Positions 53,968 to 64,000 of a DNA stretch of 64,000 nt are shown piece after piece. Position 1 is the first letter of the stretch. Every line of letters begins with the position of its first letter. Made by a program: the position numbers and the translations under genes. The DNA is from Sapria himalayana (Eukaryota > Streptophyta > Magnoliopsida > Malpighiales > Rafflesiaceae). Under the pieces are notes generated by a model, which had not been told where the DNA came from, made no database searches, and saw only the letters and a program-made list of their open reading frames with translations. The stretch is from the NCBI GenBank assembly GCA_029783825.1, contig JAREIK010002029.1:124001-188000 (forward strand), written 5' to 3'.

Positions 53968-55726
53968 AATTATATAATAAATTATAAGTTAAAAATATAA
54001 TTTATAAAAATTATTTTTCATCAAAAAATAGATAAGCTTATAAAAAGCTTAAAAATTTTAAAACAAACAATTATTATTAAGTAATATATTATGCTTTTCT
54101 ATTGAATCATTTTAGCATTTGATATTATATTTTAAGTAATATCAATCTTATTCATAATAGATTTTTAATTTATTTATTGATAATTAATAGAATATCTATC
54201 AATAAAATTATTTATATTTAATTTATATGATATATAATTATTATGATTATTATAAATAAATATTTATTCACATTTGAAAAAAATTTAAAAAGTATTATAT
54301 TTTCAAAGGTTATAACTTTGAAAATATCAAAAAATAATAAAAATAATTTTTTTTATTTTTTTTCTTAAATAAAACCTATAAACCACTAAATGCATACACA
54401 GTTAAATCAGTAAACTCCTAAACCCCATAATGGCTAAATACATAAACCATTAATCTGCTATATACTACTTAATAATTAATAAATCTAATTTTTATTTTTA
54501 TTTATTATAATTTTAAATATTCATTTTAATTATTTATTAGTTTATTTATATTGAAATATTTATTTCAAAATAAAGTTCAGTGCGACAAATATAATTTAAT
54601 TAATTCTTTTTAATAAAAAAAATATACAGTTCTAAAAGAAGTAAAAATTTAAAAATTAAAAATTAGTATCCAATAATATATTTTACTTTAATTTTGAATC
54701 AATTTGGGTTTTGTAAATTTTATTTAATTAATATTTATCTTATTATTAATAGTTTATTATTTGAATTTTTGATCATTATTATATTGTCTATTAATAAAAT
54801 TGTTTATATTGAATTTATATGATATATAATTATTAATATTATTATAACTAAATATTATATTCACATTTCAAAAAACTGTAAATATTATTATATTTTCAAA
54901 GGTTATAACCTATGAAAATGATAACAAATTATAGCAAATTTTTTTGTTATTTTATTTTTTTATATAAAACCTATAAACCACAAAAATACTAAAAACATAA
55001 ATCACTAAACTTCTAACGACAAAACCTCTAAATACTTAAATTATTAAACTGGTATACATTAATAATAAATCTTAAATCTCATTTTAATTTTTATCTAGTA
55101 TAATTTTAAATTTATATTTTAATTATTTATTAGTTTATTTTTATGGAAATATTAATTACAAAATAAATTATTAATGAGACGTATCTAATTTAAATTAGAC
55201 TAGTATCCCAAAATAATAAATAATAAATAATAAATCTCATTTTTTATTATAATTTTAAATATTCATTTTAATTATTTAATTGTTTATTTATATATAAATA
55301 TTAATTACAAAATAAATTATGAGTTAGACAAATATAATTTATATAAATTATTTTTTATCAAAAAAATATAGATTAAGTTATTAAAAGAAAAAAATCAAAA
55401 ACAAAAAATTATAATATAGTAATATATTTTTCTTTGCTTCTGAATCATTTTAAGTTTTGTAATTATATTTTAATTAATATCTATCTTATTATTAATGAAT
55501 TATTAATTTATTTTTTGATTATTATTAGAATATTTATTAAAAGATTATTTACATTGAATTTATATAATATATAATTATAATAATTAGTATAACTAAATAT
55601 CGTATTCACATTTGAAAAAAATATAAAAATTATTATATTTTCAAAGGTTATAACGTTTGAAAATATCAAAAAATATTTAAAATAAATTTTTTGTTATTTT
55701 ATTTTTTAAATAAAACCTATAAACCC

Positions 55727-55734
55727 CTTAATGC
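55727..55734. repeat. 8-bp target-site duplication, left copy (CTTAATGC)
   Basis: CTTAATGC directly precedes the element end TAGGGG and is repeated exactly at 59460-59467. Eight-base duplications are the hallmark of hAT insertion. Removing the element restores normal satellite reading across the site. Confidence 0.95.
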
Positions 55735-55755
55735 TAGGGGTACTCATCGGACGGG
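55735..55755 (+). repeat. hAT terminal inverted repeat, left
   Basis: Begins TAGGGGTACTCA, matching the right end (TAGGGCTGCTCA read inward) at 10 of the first 12 positions. Confidence 0.88.
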
Positions 55756-56550
55756 ATGCGATAGGGATTACAAATCTCCAGTCCCTTCCCACAGTTATGA
55801 GATCTTTTTTTGAAGATCTATACCCATCCCATAGGTTGAAAATATCGAGATGGGATGGGATGGAGATCGGAAATTTTGGGTTGGAGAAAATGGTTCCGGC
55901 ACGGAACGGAGTTCGGACATTTTTTTCAATTTATTTTCTTCAAACCTACCAAGTTAGTTCATGTCGAAACCTTTTGTTGCACCATTTATCATTCCTTAGT
56001 TATGTATCTTTCAAACTCAAATTGGGCCAATTTTGTTTGTCAAATAGGCCGAATACCACAAACGAGTTTCATTACCAAGTCAAAAGCTTTGATGTGCAGA
56101 AAATGATAAAAATGTTAAATAGAACAGGACCGAGTTGTGTGCTTAATTTGGTTCTTTGTTTTTTCACAAGTTGGCTTTGTTCAGCCGAGTGAAAGTTAAC
56201 CATAATAGCAATACTACAATTTTTAAACAATTACTTAAAATATTAAGGAATAGCTAAAGATGACCACAAATATTGGTAGCAGTAATTACTACTTAACTAA
56301 TTGCTGAAATTAGGCAGCTTAATATAATAAAAAAAAATACAACGAATAACAACCATGATAATAATCATTCCTAAGGTCCATCTCAGAACAGCAACGAAAA
56401 TCCAAACCCAATTAATTATCTCTTCTACAACTCCTCCCTTTTCTTCCTCCACTGTAGAAGGACAACCAAATATGAAAACGTGTTAATCATGCAGACATAA
56501 ATTTCTAAGATGAAAGAGTAATAAAAAAACAAAATATTACCTTATAAAAT
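55756..56550. other. hAT 3'-side non-coding and subterminal region
   Basis: Lies beyond the transposase stop. It contains tandem GGGAT-like motifs near 55750-55865 and otherwise AT-rich sequence. A plus-strand open frame of 153 codons (55731-56192) begins in the target duplication and terminal repeat and has no recognisable domain, so it is treated as chance. Confidence 0.7.
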
Positions 56551-56618
56551 TTAATACACCCATTCCAAATTTAGTTGGCCAACTATAGTTGGAAGAATAT
56601 TTGGATCTTGAGACCCCT

Positions 56619-56709
56619 CTGAAAAGTATAATTGAACCATATTTTGATTAAATTGAATGAATATTATAATTAAAAGTTAAATTAAAATTTACAAGATTTG
56701 TATACTAAC
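56619..56709 (-). other. Probable intron near the 3' end of the hAT transposase pseudogene
   Basis: On the minus strand the hATC exon ends ...AATCAG followed by GTTAGT (donor), and TTTTCAG (acceptor) precedes an exon that reads in phase for about 22 codons to TAA at 56551-56553. The length is 91 bp. The splice signals are plausible, but no transcript evidence is available. Confidence 0.55.
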
Positions 56710-57867
56710 CTGATTCATTATCATCAAAGACTTGAACTAATTCTTCAATTTCAATAGGTTTGTTTGAGCTTCTAAACCAACCTTGTAGACATATGAGAAC
56801 TTCAGCTCTAATAGGTGTTTAAGAACACCTAAATTTATCAAAACTTTTCCCCCCAGTATTAAATGTAGATTCGTAGGCCACAGTAAATGCTTGGATAGCC
56901 AATACATCCCTTGCTAATTTTCCATATAAGGATACCTAACCTCATTTACCTTCCACTAGTTTAGAAGATCAAAATCAATTCTATCTTTTTCAAGTTTGTC
57001 CTACAAGTACCTATCCAACTCTTCCAAAGCTGCAACTTCTTGTTCTTTCTCCAATTCAACTAAAAAAATCAACATAAGTAGCACTACCAAAATAGAAATC
57101 ATCATTTTTCTTCAACACAGTAGAAGAGAAATCATCTTCTTTTGATTCATATTCATTTAAATCTTTATAATCATCCATCATCTCATTTTAAGCATTTATA
57201 ACCTTTTTCACCAATTTTTTATTAAATTCCTCTCCATAAGGCTAAGTGTACTTAAACCTTGAGATATTTGAGCTAATGTCTAGGATCCAACACTACTGCT
57301 ACAAAAAGCATAATATTTGTTGATTGAAGAGAACCCCAATATTTTTTGAATTTATGCCTCATTTTCATACCCATTTCAGACACCATTGTATCTCTACTAT
57401 TTTCACAAAGCTCAATTTTTTTCGAAATTCGAATAATCTCAAAAAAATAAACACTAGAGGTAGAATATTAAGAGCTAGAAAATTTACAAGTTACCTCATA
57501 AAAATTTTTCAAGAAACGAGCCAAAATTTTGGCATTTGTTCCGTCTCTCTATGTTGGAACGTTTGCACCAAACTCCTTCAAAAGCCTTTTGTCTTTGTCC
57601 TCCAACTTATTAAAATTCTTTTTGATATTTTATTTCAGTTTGTAGCATCTAATAAGTTGAATTCCATCTTGTAGGACAATTTAATTGCAATGAAGATCCA
57701 TATGTAAAGTTTGTTTCTTAAACACATAACTTAAACATATCTAATCTTTTAGGACTGCTCCTCACATATTTCACCACACTAATTTTTTGAATAGCACCCT
57801 AAACTACAGCAATGCCATCTCTGACATTTAAGTTATGGATATGAGCACAACATTTCTATGAAAATGA

Positions 57868-58435
57868 TCACCTCTCAAAGGTACAACACTTTTCTTCACA
57901 AATCTTTTTTTTCAATTGTTCAATTGCAACATCATTATTTGATGCATTGTCAACAGTAATGCACATCAACTTTCTCAAACCCCATTCATTCATGCAAAAC
58001 TCAATAGCATTTCTAATATTAACTCCCAAATGACTTTTAATTATACAAAAGTTCAAAAGACTTTTATGCATATTTAATTGAGAATCAATGAAATGAACAG
58101 GCAAACATATATAAGACAAATTTTGAATGCTACGCCAAGTGTCGGTATTCAATGAAACTCTTCAACAATGAGATGATATGATATAAAATAATTTATTGTT
58201 TTCCTTCACAAACAAAGAAAAATAATCCCTCAATATAGAGTGCCTAGAAGGAATTTTAAATTGAGGCACACTAACTTGAGAAAACTCCTTAAACACATCC
58301 CTCTCAACAAAACAAAAAGGCAATTCATCTTTTATGATCATTTTTACCAAAGCCTCCCTAACTAGTTGTTGATGAAATTTCCAACAAGTTAATTTGTTAT
58401 ACTCTGAACTAGTACCTTTAGTGAAACTCAACAAA
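57868..58435 (-). pseudogene. Best-preserved part of the hAT transposase core
   Basis: Two stretches in the same frame, 58435-58165 and 58161-57871, are separated by one TGA (58162-58164). They hold, in order, a helical region with VREALVKMIIKDELPF, then VFKEF, RVSLNTDTW, then SIQNLSYICLPVHFID and ITVDNASNNDVAI. These are landmarks of the plant hAT catalytic core. In the family the TGA position is usually Gln or Arg before RVSL, so a single C-to-T-type change probably made the stop. Upstream, TAA at 58438-58440 replaces what is usually Gln. Confidence 0.88.
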
Positions 58436-58484
58436 GATTATGACTTGTCTTTACCTTTGTGACTTCTATTAATTCTTTTTTGTG

Positions 58485-58650
58485 CGGAAATTTCTTACAA
58501 GTCTCTCTCAAGTATATCCATAAACCCGAAGTACCTCGATCACTTTTTGCCAAATATTCTTTCCTACACCATATACAAGATGCCCTACCAGTTTCATTTC
58601 CCTCTGAATCAACTAATATCTCATAAGTTTCCCAAATAGCAGACTTATAC
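58485..58650 (-). other. Degenerate BED zinc finger of the hAT transposase
   Basis: The pattern W-x-x-Y...Cys-x2-Cys...GTSGLW-x-Y-L...Cys fits a BED DNA-binding finger, except that the expected His is Tyr. BED fingers bind the subterminal motifs of hAT elements. Loss of a zinc ligand would disable the domain even without the later stops. Confidence 0.8.
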
Positions 58651-59202
58651 TTTTTATGATCTTGAGGTTCAGATGCACCTTAACTTTCTTTTACAATTGG
58701 AATTGAAGAACCTGCAATAACAATAGGAAGGTTCGTGAAAGGATGATGATTGGATTTACCGAGAATTTGATCATTTGAGATGTGATCATCTTCAATTTAT
58801 TGTATTTTTTATTTACCACTGGATAGTGCCATCTTCATTTCCTTTAATTAATATGATATGTTAAGCATAAATACATATAAATATTTCAAACAAGCAAGCT
58901 CTACAAAACTGACTGTAACACATTAAGCCCACCCATTCAGCCCAACCACAACACCACAACCAATACTCAACAAAACTGACTGAGACACATAATAATAATA
59001 ATTAATCACTCAATACTTATCAGAAAAATAAACTAAAAGGCTGGTAGCATTTGAGAAATGGTGGAGGCAACCAGAAGTGCGATGGACAAGGGCTGGACCT
59101 AACTGAACACGGCTGAAATGGCGTGAGGTGGCTTGGAACTCATCAGAATGGCAATATGTGCATCGGAAGTGGATGGGCAGTAGTGGAATTGGTAGCATCT
59201 TC

Positions 59203-59203
<1 letters not shown>

Positions 59204-59259
<56 letters not shown>
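59204..59259. repeat. (AT)n microsatellite inside the hAT element
   Basis: About 28 uninterrupted AT dinucleotides, the longest simple repeat in the window. Such tracts are unstable in length and prone to assembly error. Confidence 0.95.
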
Positions 59260-59261
<2 letters not shown>

Positions 59262-59438
59262 CTAGTTCTAGTATCAGTTTTTTAGGACGGGACAATTCTA
59301 GGGATGGATATTGCTTAAGATCCGGAACCGTCCCAAAAGAAATAATACATGACAGAATGGGACGTAAAAAGTCAAAGTCAATGGATTTTTCTGTCCCGAT
59401 TCATTCGGGACAAGACTTCAGGTCAGGTCATGAATCTC

Positions 59439-59459
59439 CGAGTCCCGTGAGCAGCCCTA
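59439..59459 (-). repeat. hAT terminal inverted repeat, right
   Basis: Ends GTGAGCAGCCCTA on the plus strand, which read inward on the minus strand gives TAGGGCTGCTCAC, the partner of the left end. Confidence 0.88.
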
Positions 59460-59467
59460 CTTAATGC
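59460..59467. repeat. 8-bp target-site duplication, right copy (CTTAATGC)
   Basis: Exact copy of 55727-55734 directly after the element end CCCTA. Satellite resumes with 'atataaagttaaatcagtaa', which continues the interrupted monomer. Confidence 0.95.
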
Positions 59468-61809
59468 ATATAAAGTTAAATCAGTAAACTCCTAAACCCC
59501 GTAATGCCTAAATACATACCATTAAACATCTAAATACTACTTAATAATTAAAAAATCTATTTTTTATTTCTATTTATGATATTTTAAAATATTCAATTGA
59601 ATTATTTATTAGTGTATTTATTTTGAAATATTTATTACAAAATAAATTATGAATAGGACAAATATAATTTAAATAATATATTATTTATCTAATAAAAATA
59701 TACGCTTATAATAGAAGTACAAATTTAAAAATTAAAAATTATTATCAAGTAATATTAGTTACTTTAATTTTGAATCAATTAGGGTTTTGAAAATATTTTT
59801 AAATTAATATCTATCTTAATATTAATAGTTTATAAATTTAATTTTTGATCATTATTATAATACCTATCAATAAAAGTATTTATATTAAATTTATATGATA
59901 TATAATTATTAATATTATTATAACAAAATATTGTATTAAAATTTCAAAAAATTTTAAATATTATTATATTTTAAAATGTTATAACATAAGAAAATGATAA
60001 AAAATTATACAATTTTTTTTGTTATTTTATTTTTTTAAATAAAAACTATAAACCACTAAATGCCTAAAAACATAAATCGCTAAACTTTGAAATGATAAAA
60101 CCTCTAAATATTTAAACCATTAAATTGGTAAACATTAATAATAATTCATAAACTCATTTTAATTTTTATTTAGTATAATTATAAATTTTTATTTTTAATT
60201 ATTTATCAGTTTATTTTTATAGAAATATTAATAACAAAATAAATTATTAGGGAAACAGATCTAATTTAAATTAAAATAGTATCCCTAAATAATATATAAT
60301 AAACCTCATTTTTTTGATTATAATTTTAAATATTCATTTTAATTATTTATTTATTTATTTATATACAAATATTAATTACAAAATAAATTGAGCTAAACAA
60401 AAATAATTTATATAAATTATTTTAAATCAAAAAATTATAGAGAATCTTTTTAAAAGAAAAAAAAAATTTCAAAACAAAAAAATATTATATAGTAATATAT
60501 TTTGCTTTGCTTCTAAATCAGTTTAGGTTTTCTAATTATATTTTAAATGATATCTATCTTATTAAGAATAGATTATTAATTTATTTTTTGATCATTATTA
60601 TAATATTTATCAATAAAATTGTTTATATTGAATTTACATGATATATAATTATAAAGATTATTATATCTAATTATTATATTTACATTGGAAAATAATTTAA
60701 AAATTATTATATTTTTAAAGGTTATCATCTTTGAAAATGACATAAAATCACAAAAAAAAAATTTGTTATTTTATTGTTTATATAAAACTTATAAAATACT
60801 AAATGCCTAAACGCTTAAATCATTAAACTCCTAAACCCAAAAACTTCAAAACCCTTAAATACCTAAACATTTAAACCATCTTTAAAGGTTTAAGTATTTA
60901 TAAAAAAATATATAAATATCTATCAATAAATAATAGTTTATTAATTTATTTTTTGATCATTATTATATTTATAATTATATTTAGTTTATTAATATCTATC
61001 AATAAAATTGTTTATTTTTAATCTACATAATATATTATTATTAAGTTTATTATAACTAAATATTGTATTCACATTTGAAAAATATTTAAAAATTATTATA
61101 TTTATAAAGGTTATCCCCTTCAAAATTGATAAAAAATTTGAAAAATAATTTTATTGTTATTTCATTATTTAAATAAAACATATAAACTACTAAATGCCTA
61201 AACACTTAAATCACAAAATTCCTAAACTCCTAAATACTTAAACCATTAAACCGGTATACCCTAAATAATTAATCATAAATATCATTTTTATTTGTATTCA
61301 TTATAATTTTAATTATTTATTAGTTTATTTTTATAGAAATATTAATTGCAAAATAAAATTATCAATGAGACAAATATAATTTAAATAATTTATCTTCATC
61401 AAAAAAATTTATAAGCTTATAAAAAGAATCAAAAATTTAAAAATAAAAAATTATTATTTAGTAATATATTTTACTTTGATTTTGAATCGTTTTAGGTTAT
61501 GCAAATATATTTTAATTAATATCTATCTTATTAATAATAGTTTATTAATCTATCTTATGATCAGTATTATAATATCGATCAATAAAATTATTTTTATTAA
61601 ATTTACATGATATTTAATTTTTATGATTATTATAATTAAATATTGTATTAACATTTGAAAAAAAAATTAAAAATTATAATATTTTCAATGGTTATAACCT
61701 TGAAAATTAAAAAAAATCATAAAAATAATTTTTTTGTTATTTAATTATTTAAATAAAACATATAAACCACAAAATACCTTAATTCTTAAATTACTAAACT
61801 CCTAAACCC
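59468..61809 (-). repeat. AT-rich satellite array R2, second part (reverse)
   Basis: Reverse monomers with palindrome-related sites near 59979, 60719 (GGTTATCATC), 61109 (GGTTATCCCC) and 61690. The final 900 bp match the flank of C at 27060-27989 and, inverted, those of A and D, including the marker 'atctttaaaggttta' (60892, 27047). No gene is visible. Confidence 0.85.
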
Positions 61810-64000
61810 TGATACTGCTACACCACACACACATAGCGATGGACCACAGTACACGCGTGCACATATTCTTGTCCATTTTGGCGTAGCATTTAGAGGGGCC
61901 AGCAAGTCCTGGAAGCATTGAGGGCGACCCAACCATCACCCAACAGGAGTAGTGGGCAATCCATGATTAATTGGAGAGCTGGAAAAATATGAAGCATCAC
62001 CAAGCATGGCCAATAAGCAATGAAGTCGACCAGCCACACGAGAGCGAAAGATTCAAACAGGTAGTTTATGTTTGCAGTCTTATTATTATTTTCGACTTTG
62101 TATGCAGCATGTACATGTAGAGACTGATCATGACATACTCACTCACACAATTTTGTCTGTTCTCTATGTATCATGCAATGAGGGCGACTGGACCCATGAG
62201 CATCTCTAAGTGGGGCCCCCTAATGCATTTTGAAAATACACATTAGGAGATGCTACGATCCCAGGAGCAGAAGACCCATCTTTATAACATTTTCTAATTT
62301 TACTTGTATTCTAGCTTGGTTGTACGCATAGATAATTAGACTATGAGATTCACCTAATCACACATGCACACCGATGCATGCATATTTTTTGATATTTTGT
62401 CAGTGCAACATACAACCACTTCTTGGAGCTTGAGGAGGAAGCATTGTAACCCAAGAGATACTCTTTTGAGGACCATTGGAGCAAAATAATGTGGAATTCA
62501 GAGGTGAGAATGAATTGACAAAGTGTCATAGATATTGACTTGTGGATTTATGAGTATTCAGTTTTACATGTATTCCATTGCATAGCAATGACATAGGCAA
62601 ATGCTTGATGCTGCATGTCACACACATGCACAATCTTATATTAGCATAGTTTTAATATGGTGCATCATTCGGGTTCCTCCAAAAGGTTTGGACAAATATG
62701 AATGGAAAGGATGCAGTGCTCATAATGACTCAATGCCAACTATGATCTCCGGGAATACCAGGTGATTTTAGTTATATTCGTACGCTTGGAATTATTAGGC
62801 ATTATGTTTTTTTTATGTATTTTATGCATAGAATCATTAAGGTGTATAGAATTTGGTCGGCTGGCCTAAATTAGTAAGCTTTTTAGTCTCTTGTAAGTTG
62901 TGTGCCTAAATGATAAATAAAGTTTGTATTTTCCAAAAAAAAACAATAAAAAACCATAAACCCTAAACTTTAAATCTTAAACCTTAAACCATAAACTATA
63001 ACCCTACTCAATAAATCCTAAATCATAAATCTCATGTTTTGCACTTTTTTAATCAAATGACTAAGTGTTAAATTTAAATTAAAATTCACAACTTTTAGGA
63101 ATAACACAGATTTATCTTTTTGTATATGTAACACAAAGTCATGACTCAAGGGATGAGTTATGGATTAAGTCTCTTTCTTGCTTTAGATAATTGTAGCATT
63201 AGCAATGGTGATGATTGTATATTTTGTCTCTAGAACACAAAATCATATCGATGAGAATATGCCATAACTTGTATCTCTCTGTTGAACATATTGTTATGGC
63301 ACTAAGAATGATCATGAATACATATTTAATCACTATAATACTGTGTCACAATATTGGATATGACCATTGCTTGTGCATTTTATCTTTATATTGCAAAGTC
63401 ATTGGACTAGGAATGATTGTAACTTTGGACATTCCTCAAGAGCAAAAGTCATGACCCTAGAAATAGCTAAAGCTCGAGTTCTAATCTTTATAACTTTCTA
63501 TAGCTAAAATTCTTTGGATCGGAAATATCACTATGGGTTTTTCCTTTGATTTGTGACCTCAAGTGTCAATATGCAAGACTAATATTTTGAGCAATGATTA
63601 AAACCTTTTATACATTTGAATATGATTCATTTACACCTTTTTGGGTATTGTGAGCTTGTATACATAACTCATTTAATATAAAAAGAAAGAAATGATACTT
63701 TTCATATCCATGAGGAATTGAAAAAAAGGCTTAGACATGCCAATAAAATAAATTTTTTGATTCTTGATTGAAAGAGAGCCCATACTTCATGCCCTGCTCA
63801 AACCACCCTGGGGCTAGTTTGTTCTAATTGGATACAAGGTGGTTATTTTTTTAGAGGTGAACTATGTTTTAAATAAATTGCTTTTAGTATGTGCATGAGA
63901 GATTTTAGAAGAAATTACAATAATTAATATAAATAGCATCCTCAGCAACTAGCTATTTCAACACATAGGGGTACAACTTTGGTTTAGTCTGTTAGCATAC
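61810..64000 (+). mobile_element. Unclassified dispersed element, copy E (continues past the window)
   Basis: Same orientation as B and C. It starts at 'tgatactgctacaccacac'. About 175 bp present in C are missing near 61917, where the segment with 'gagtaaacccaggagtagct' is lost. The AATAAA signal is at 62916-62921, the A-run at 62935-62943, and telomere-like units follow. Unlike C it continues past the 'gctcgagt' point (63470) to the window end, which corresponds to position ~545 of A, so it is probably complete at that side. A 79-residue open frame (63215-63454) resembles those in A, B and D but varies mostly at amino-acid-changing positions. Confidence 0.75.
62952..63031 (+). repeat. Degenerate telomere-like heptamers in element E
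   Basis: About eleven CCCTAAA-like units after the A-rich tail, with the same arrangement as in A-D. Confidence 0.75.

Larger units (their letters stand above)
47039..55734 (-). repeat. AT-rich satellite array R2, first part (reverse)
   Basis: Reverse monomers with palindrome cores near 47206, 47806, 48389, 48934, 49528, 50057, 50807, 51400, 51990, 52579, 53112, 53717, 54307, 54901 and 55649. Spacings are mostly 530-600 bp. The last bases before the hAT element are the satellite target sequence. No gene is visible. Confidence 0.85.
56551..58838 (-). pseudogene. hAT transposase pseudogene (BED finger, core, hATC dimerisation domain)
   Basis: The family product cuts and pastes the transposon in the nucleus. 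An ATG at 58838 (or 58832) starts a frame that reaches a BED finger (about 58650-58485) with W at 58634, Cys codons at 58577 and 58568, GTSGLW, and a further Cys at 58499. The usual zinc-binding His of the 'LWxHL' motif is Tyr (58514-58512). After a frame change near 58490-58450 the core continues: TDTW, the ITVDNAS(N)ND block, CCAH and TRWNST (near 57670). Another frame change near 57615 leads to a stretch ending in VAVVLDPR. The hATC part (about 57030-56710) has LARDVLAIQ, STFNTGG and RAEVLICLQGWF. Stops include 58809-58811, 58797-58799, 58680-58682, 58438-58440, 58162-58164, 57868-57870, 57856-57858, 57799-57801, 57649-57651, 56956-56958 and 56819-56821. An apparent intron (56709-56619, GT...AG) separates a short last exon ending at 56551. 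The family resemblance is clear; the gene is dead. Confidence 0.92.
55735..59459 (-). mobile_element. hAT-superfamily DNA transposon, 3,725 bp, decayed
   Basis: The ends are imperfect terminal inverted repeats: TAGGGGTACTCATCGGACGG at the left and, read inward, TAGGGCTGCTCACGGGACTC at the right. A perfect 8-bp duplication, CTTAATGC, flanks the element. Inside is a minus-strand transposase pseudogene (58838-56551) with BED finger, core and hATC domain. GGGAT/GGGAC-type motifs crowd both subterminal regions (55750-55870 and 59285-59455), as is common for hAT elements, where the transposase binds such repeats. An (AT)n tract at 59204-59259 lies between the gene start and the right end. The insertion is absent from the matching site of the first ~30-kb unit. 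The copy cannot encode its own transposase. Confidence 0.95.

Noticed and set aside
55731..56192. 153-codon plus-strand open frame at the left end of the hAT element
   Set aside because: It starts in the target duplication and terminal repeat, lies outside and opposite to the transposase, and has no recognisable domain.
57324..57674. 116-codon plus-strand open frame
   Set aside because: It is antisense to the transposase stretch that carries VAVVLDPR and TRWNST; the minus strand explains the sequence better.
59123..59464. 113-codon plus-strand open frame with a Tyr-Ile run
   Set aside because: The run is a translation of the (AT)n microsatellite and the remainder is the hAT right end.

Overview
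This window looks like plant nuclear heterochromatin, with no intact protein-coding gene. Three things point to a plant: degenerate TTTAGGG/CCCTAAA (plant-type telomere) heptamers, a hAT transposon whose broken transposase reads like the BED-finger family common in flowering plants, and satellite structure. Species cannot be told from sequence alone. Most of the window (about 80%) is extremely AT-rich satellite DNA with a monomer near 590 bp. Each monomer carries a palindrome centred on GGTTATAACC and a run of degenerate telomere-like heptamers.

Layout. Five copies (A-E) of an unclassified, GC-richer dispersed element of about 2.5 kb are embedded in the satellite. A (399-2878) and D (30497-32999) are full length and share one orientation. 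B (21324-22610) is partial, C (27990-29762) is truncated, and E (61810-64000) runs off the window; these three lie in the opposite orientation. The satellite runs forward from 2879 to about 13370, reverse from 13371 to 27989, forward from 29763 to about 47038, and reverse from 47039 to 61809. The result is [A, forward, reverse, C][D, forward, reverse, E]: two tandem copies of a mirror-symmetric unit about 30.1 kb long. Landmarks on both sides match at that offset once the hAT insertion is subtracted.

Insertions. A 3,725-bp hAT transposon (55735-59459) has YAGGG-type terminal inverted repeats and a perfect 8-bp target duplication (CTTAATGC). It contains a minus-strand transposase pseudogene (58838-56551) with recognisable BED finger, catalytic-core landmarks and hATC dimerisation domain, broken by many stops and at least four frame changes. 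A second, unclassified 0.56-kb insertion (about 6306-6868) is low-copy in character and carries a G-box and a CT-rich leader-like tract. A local triplication of a ~182-bp segment lies at 42170-42712, and (AT)n expansions occur at equivalent monomer positions.

There is no operon or pathway here; the interest is structural: how a satellite with a conserved palindrome, a poly(A)/telomere-repeat-bearing element and repeated inversions came to form a 30-kb mirror-image repeat unit. All alignments were made by eye, so boundaries in satellite are good to about 10-20 bp at best.
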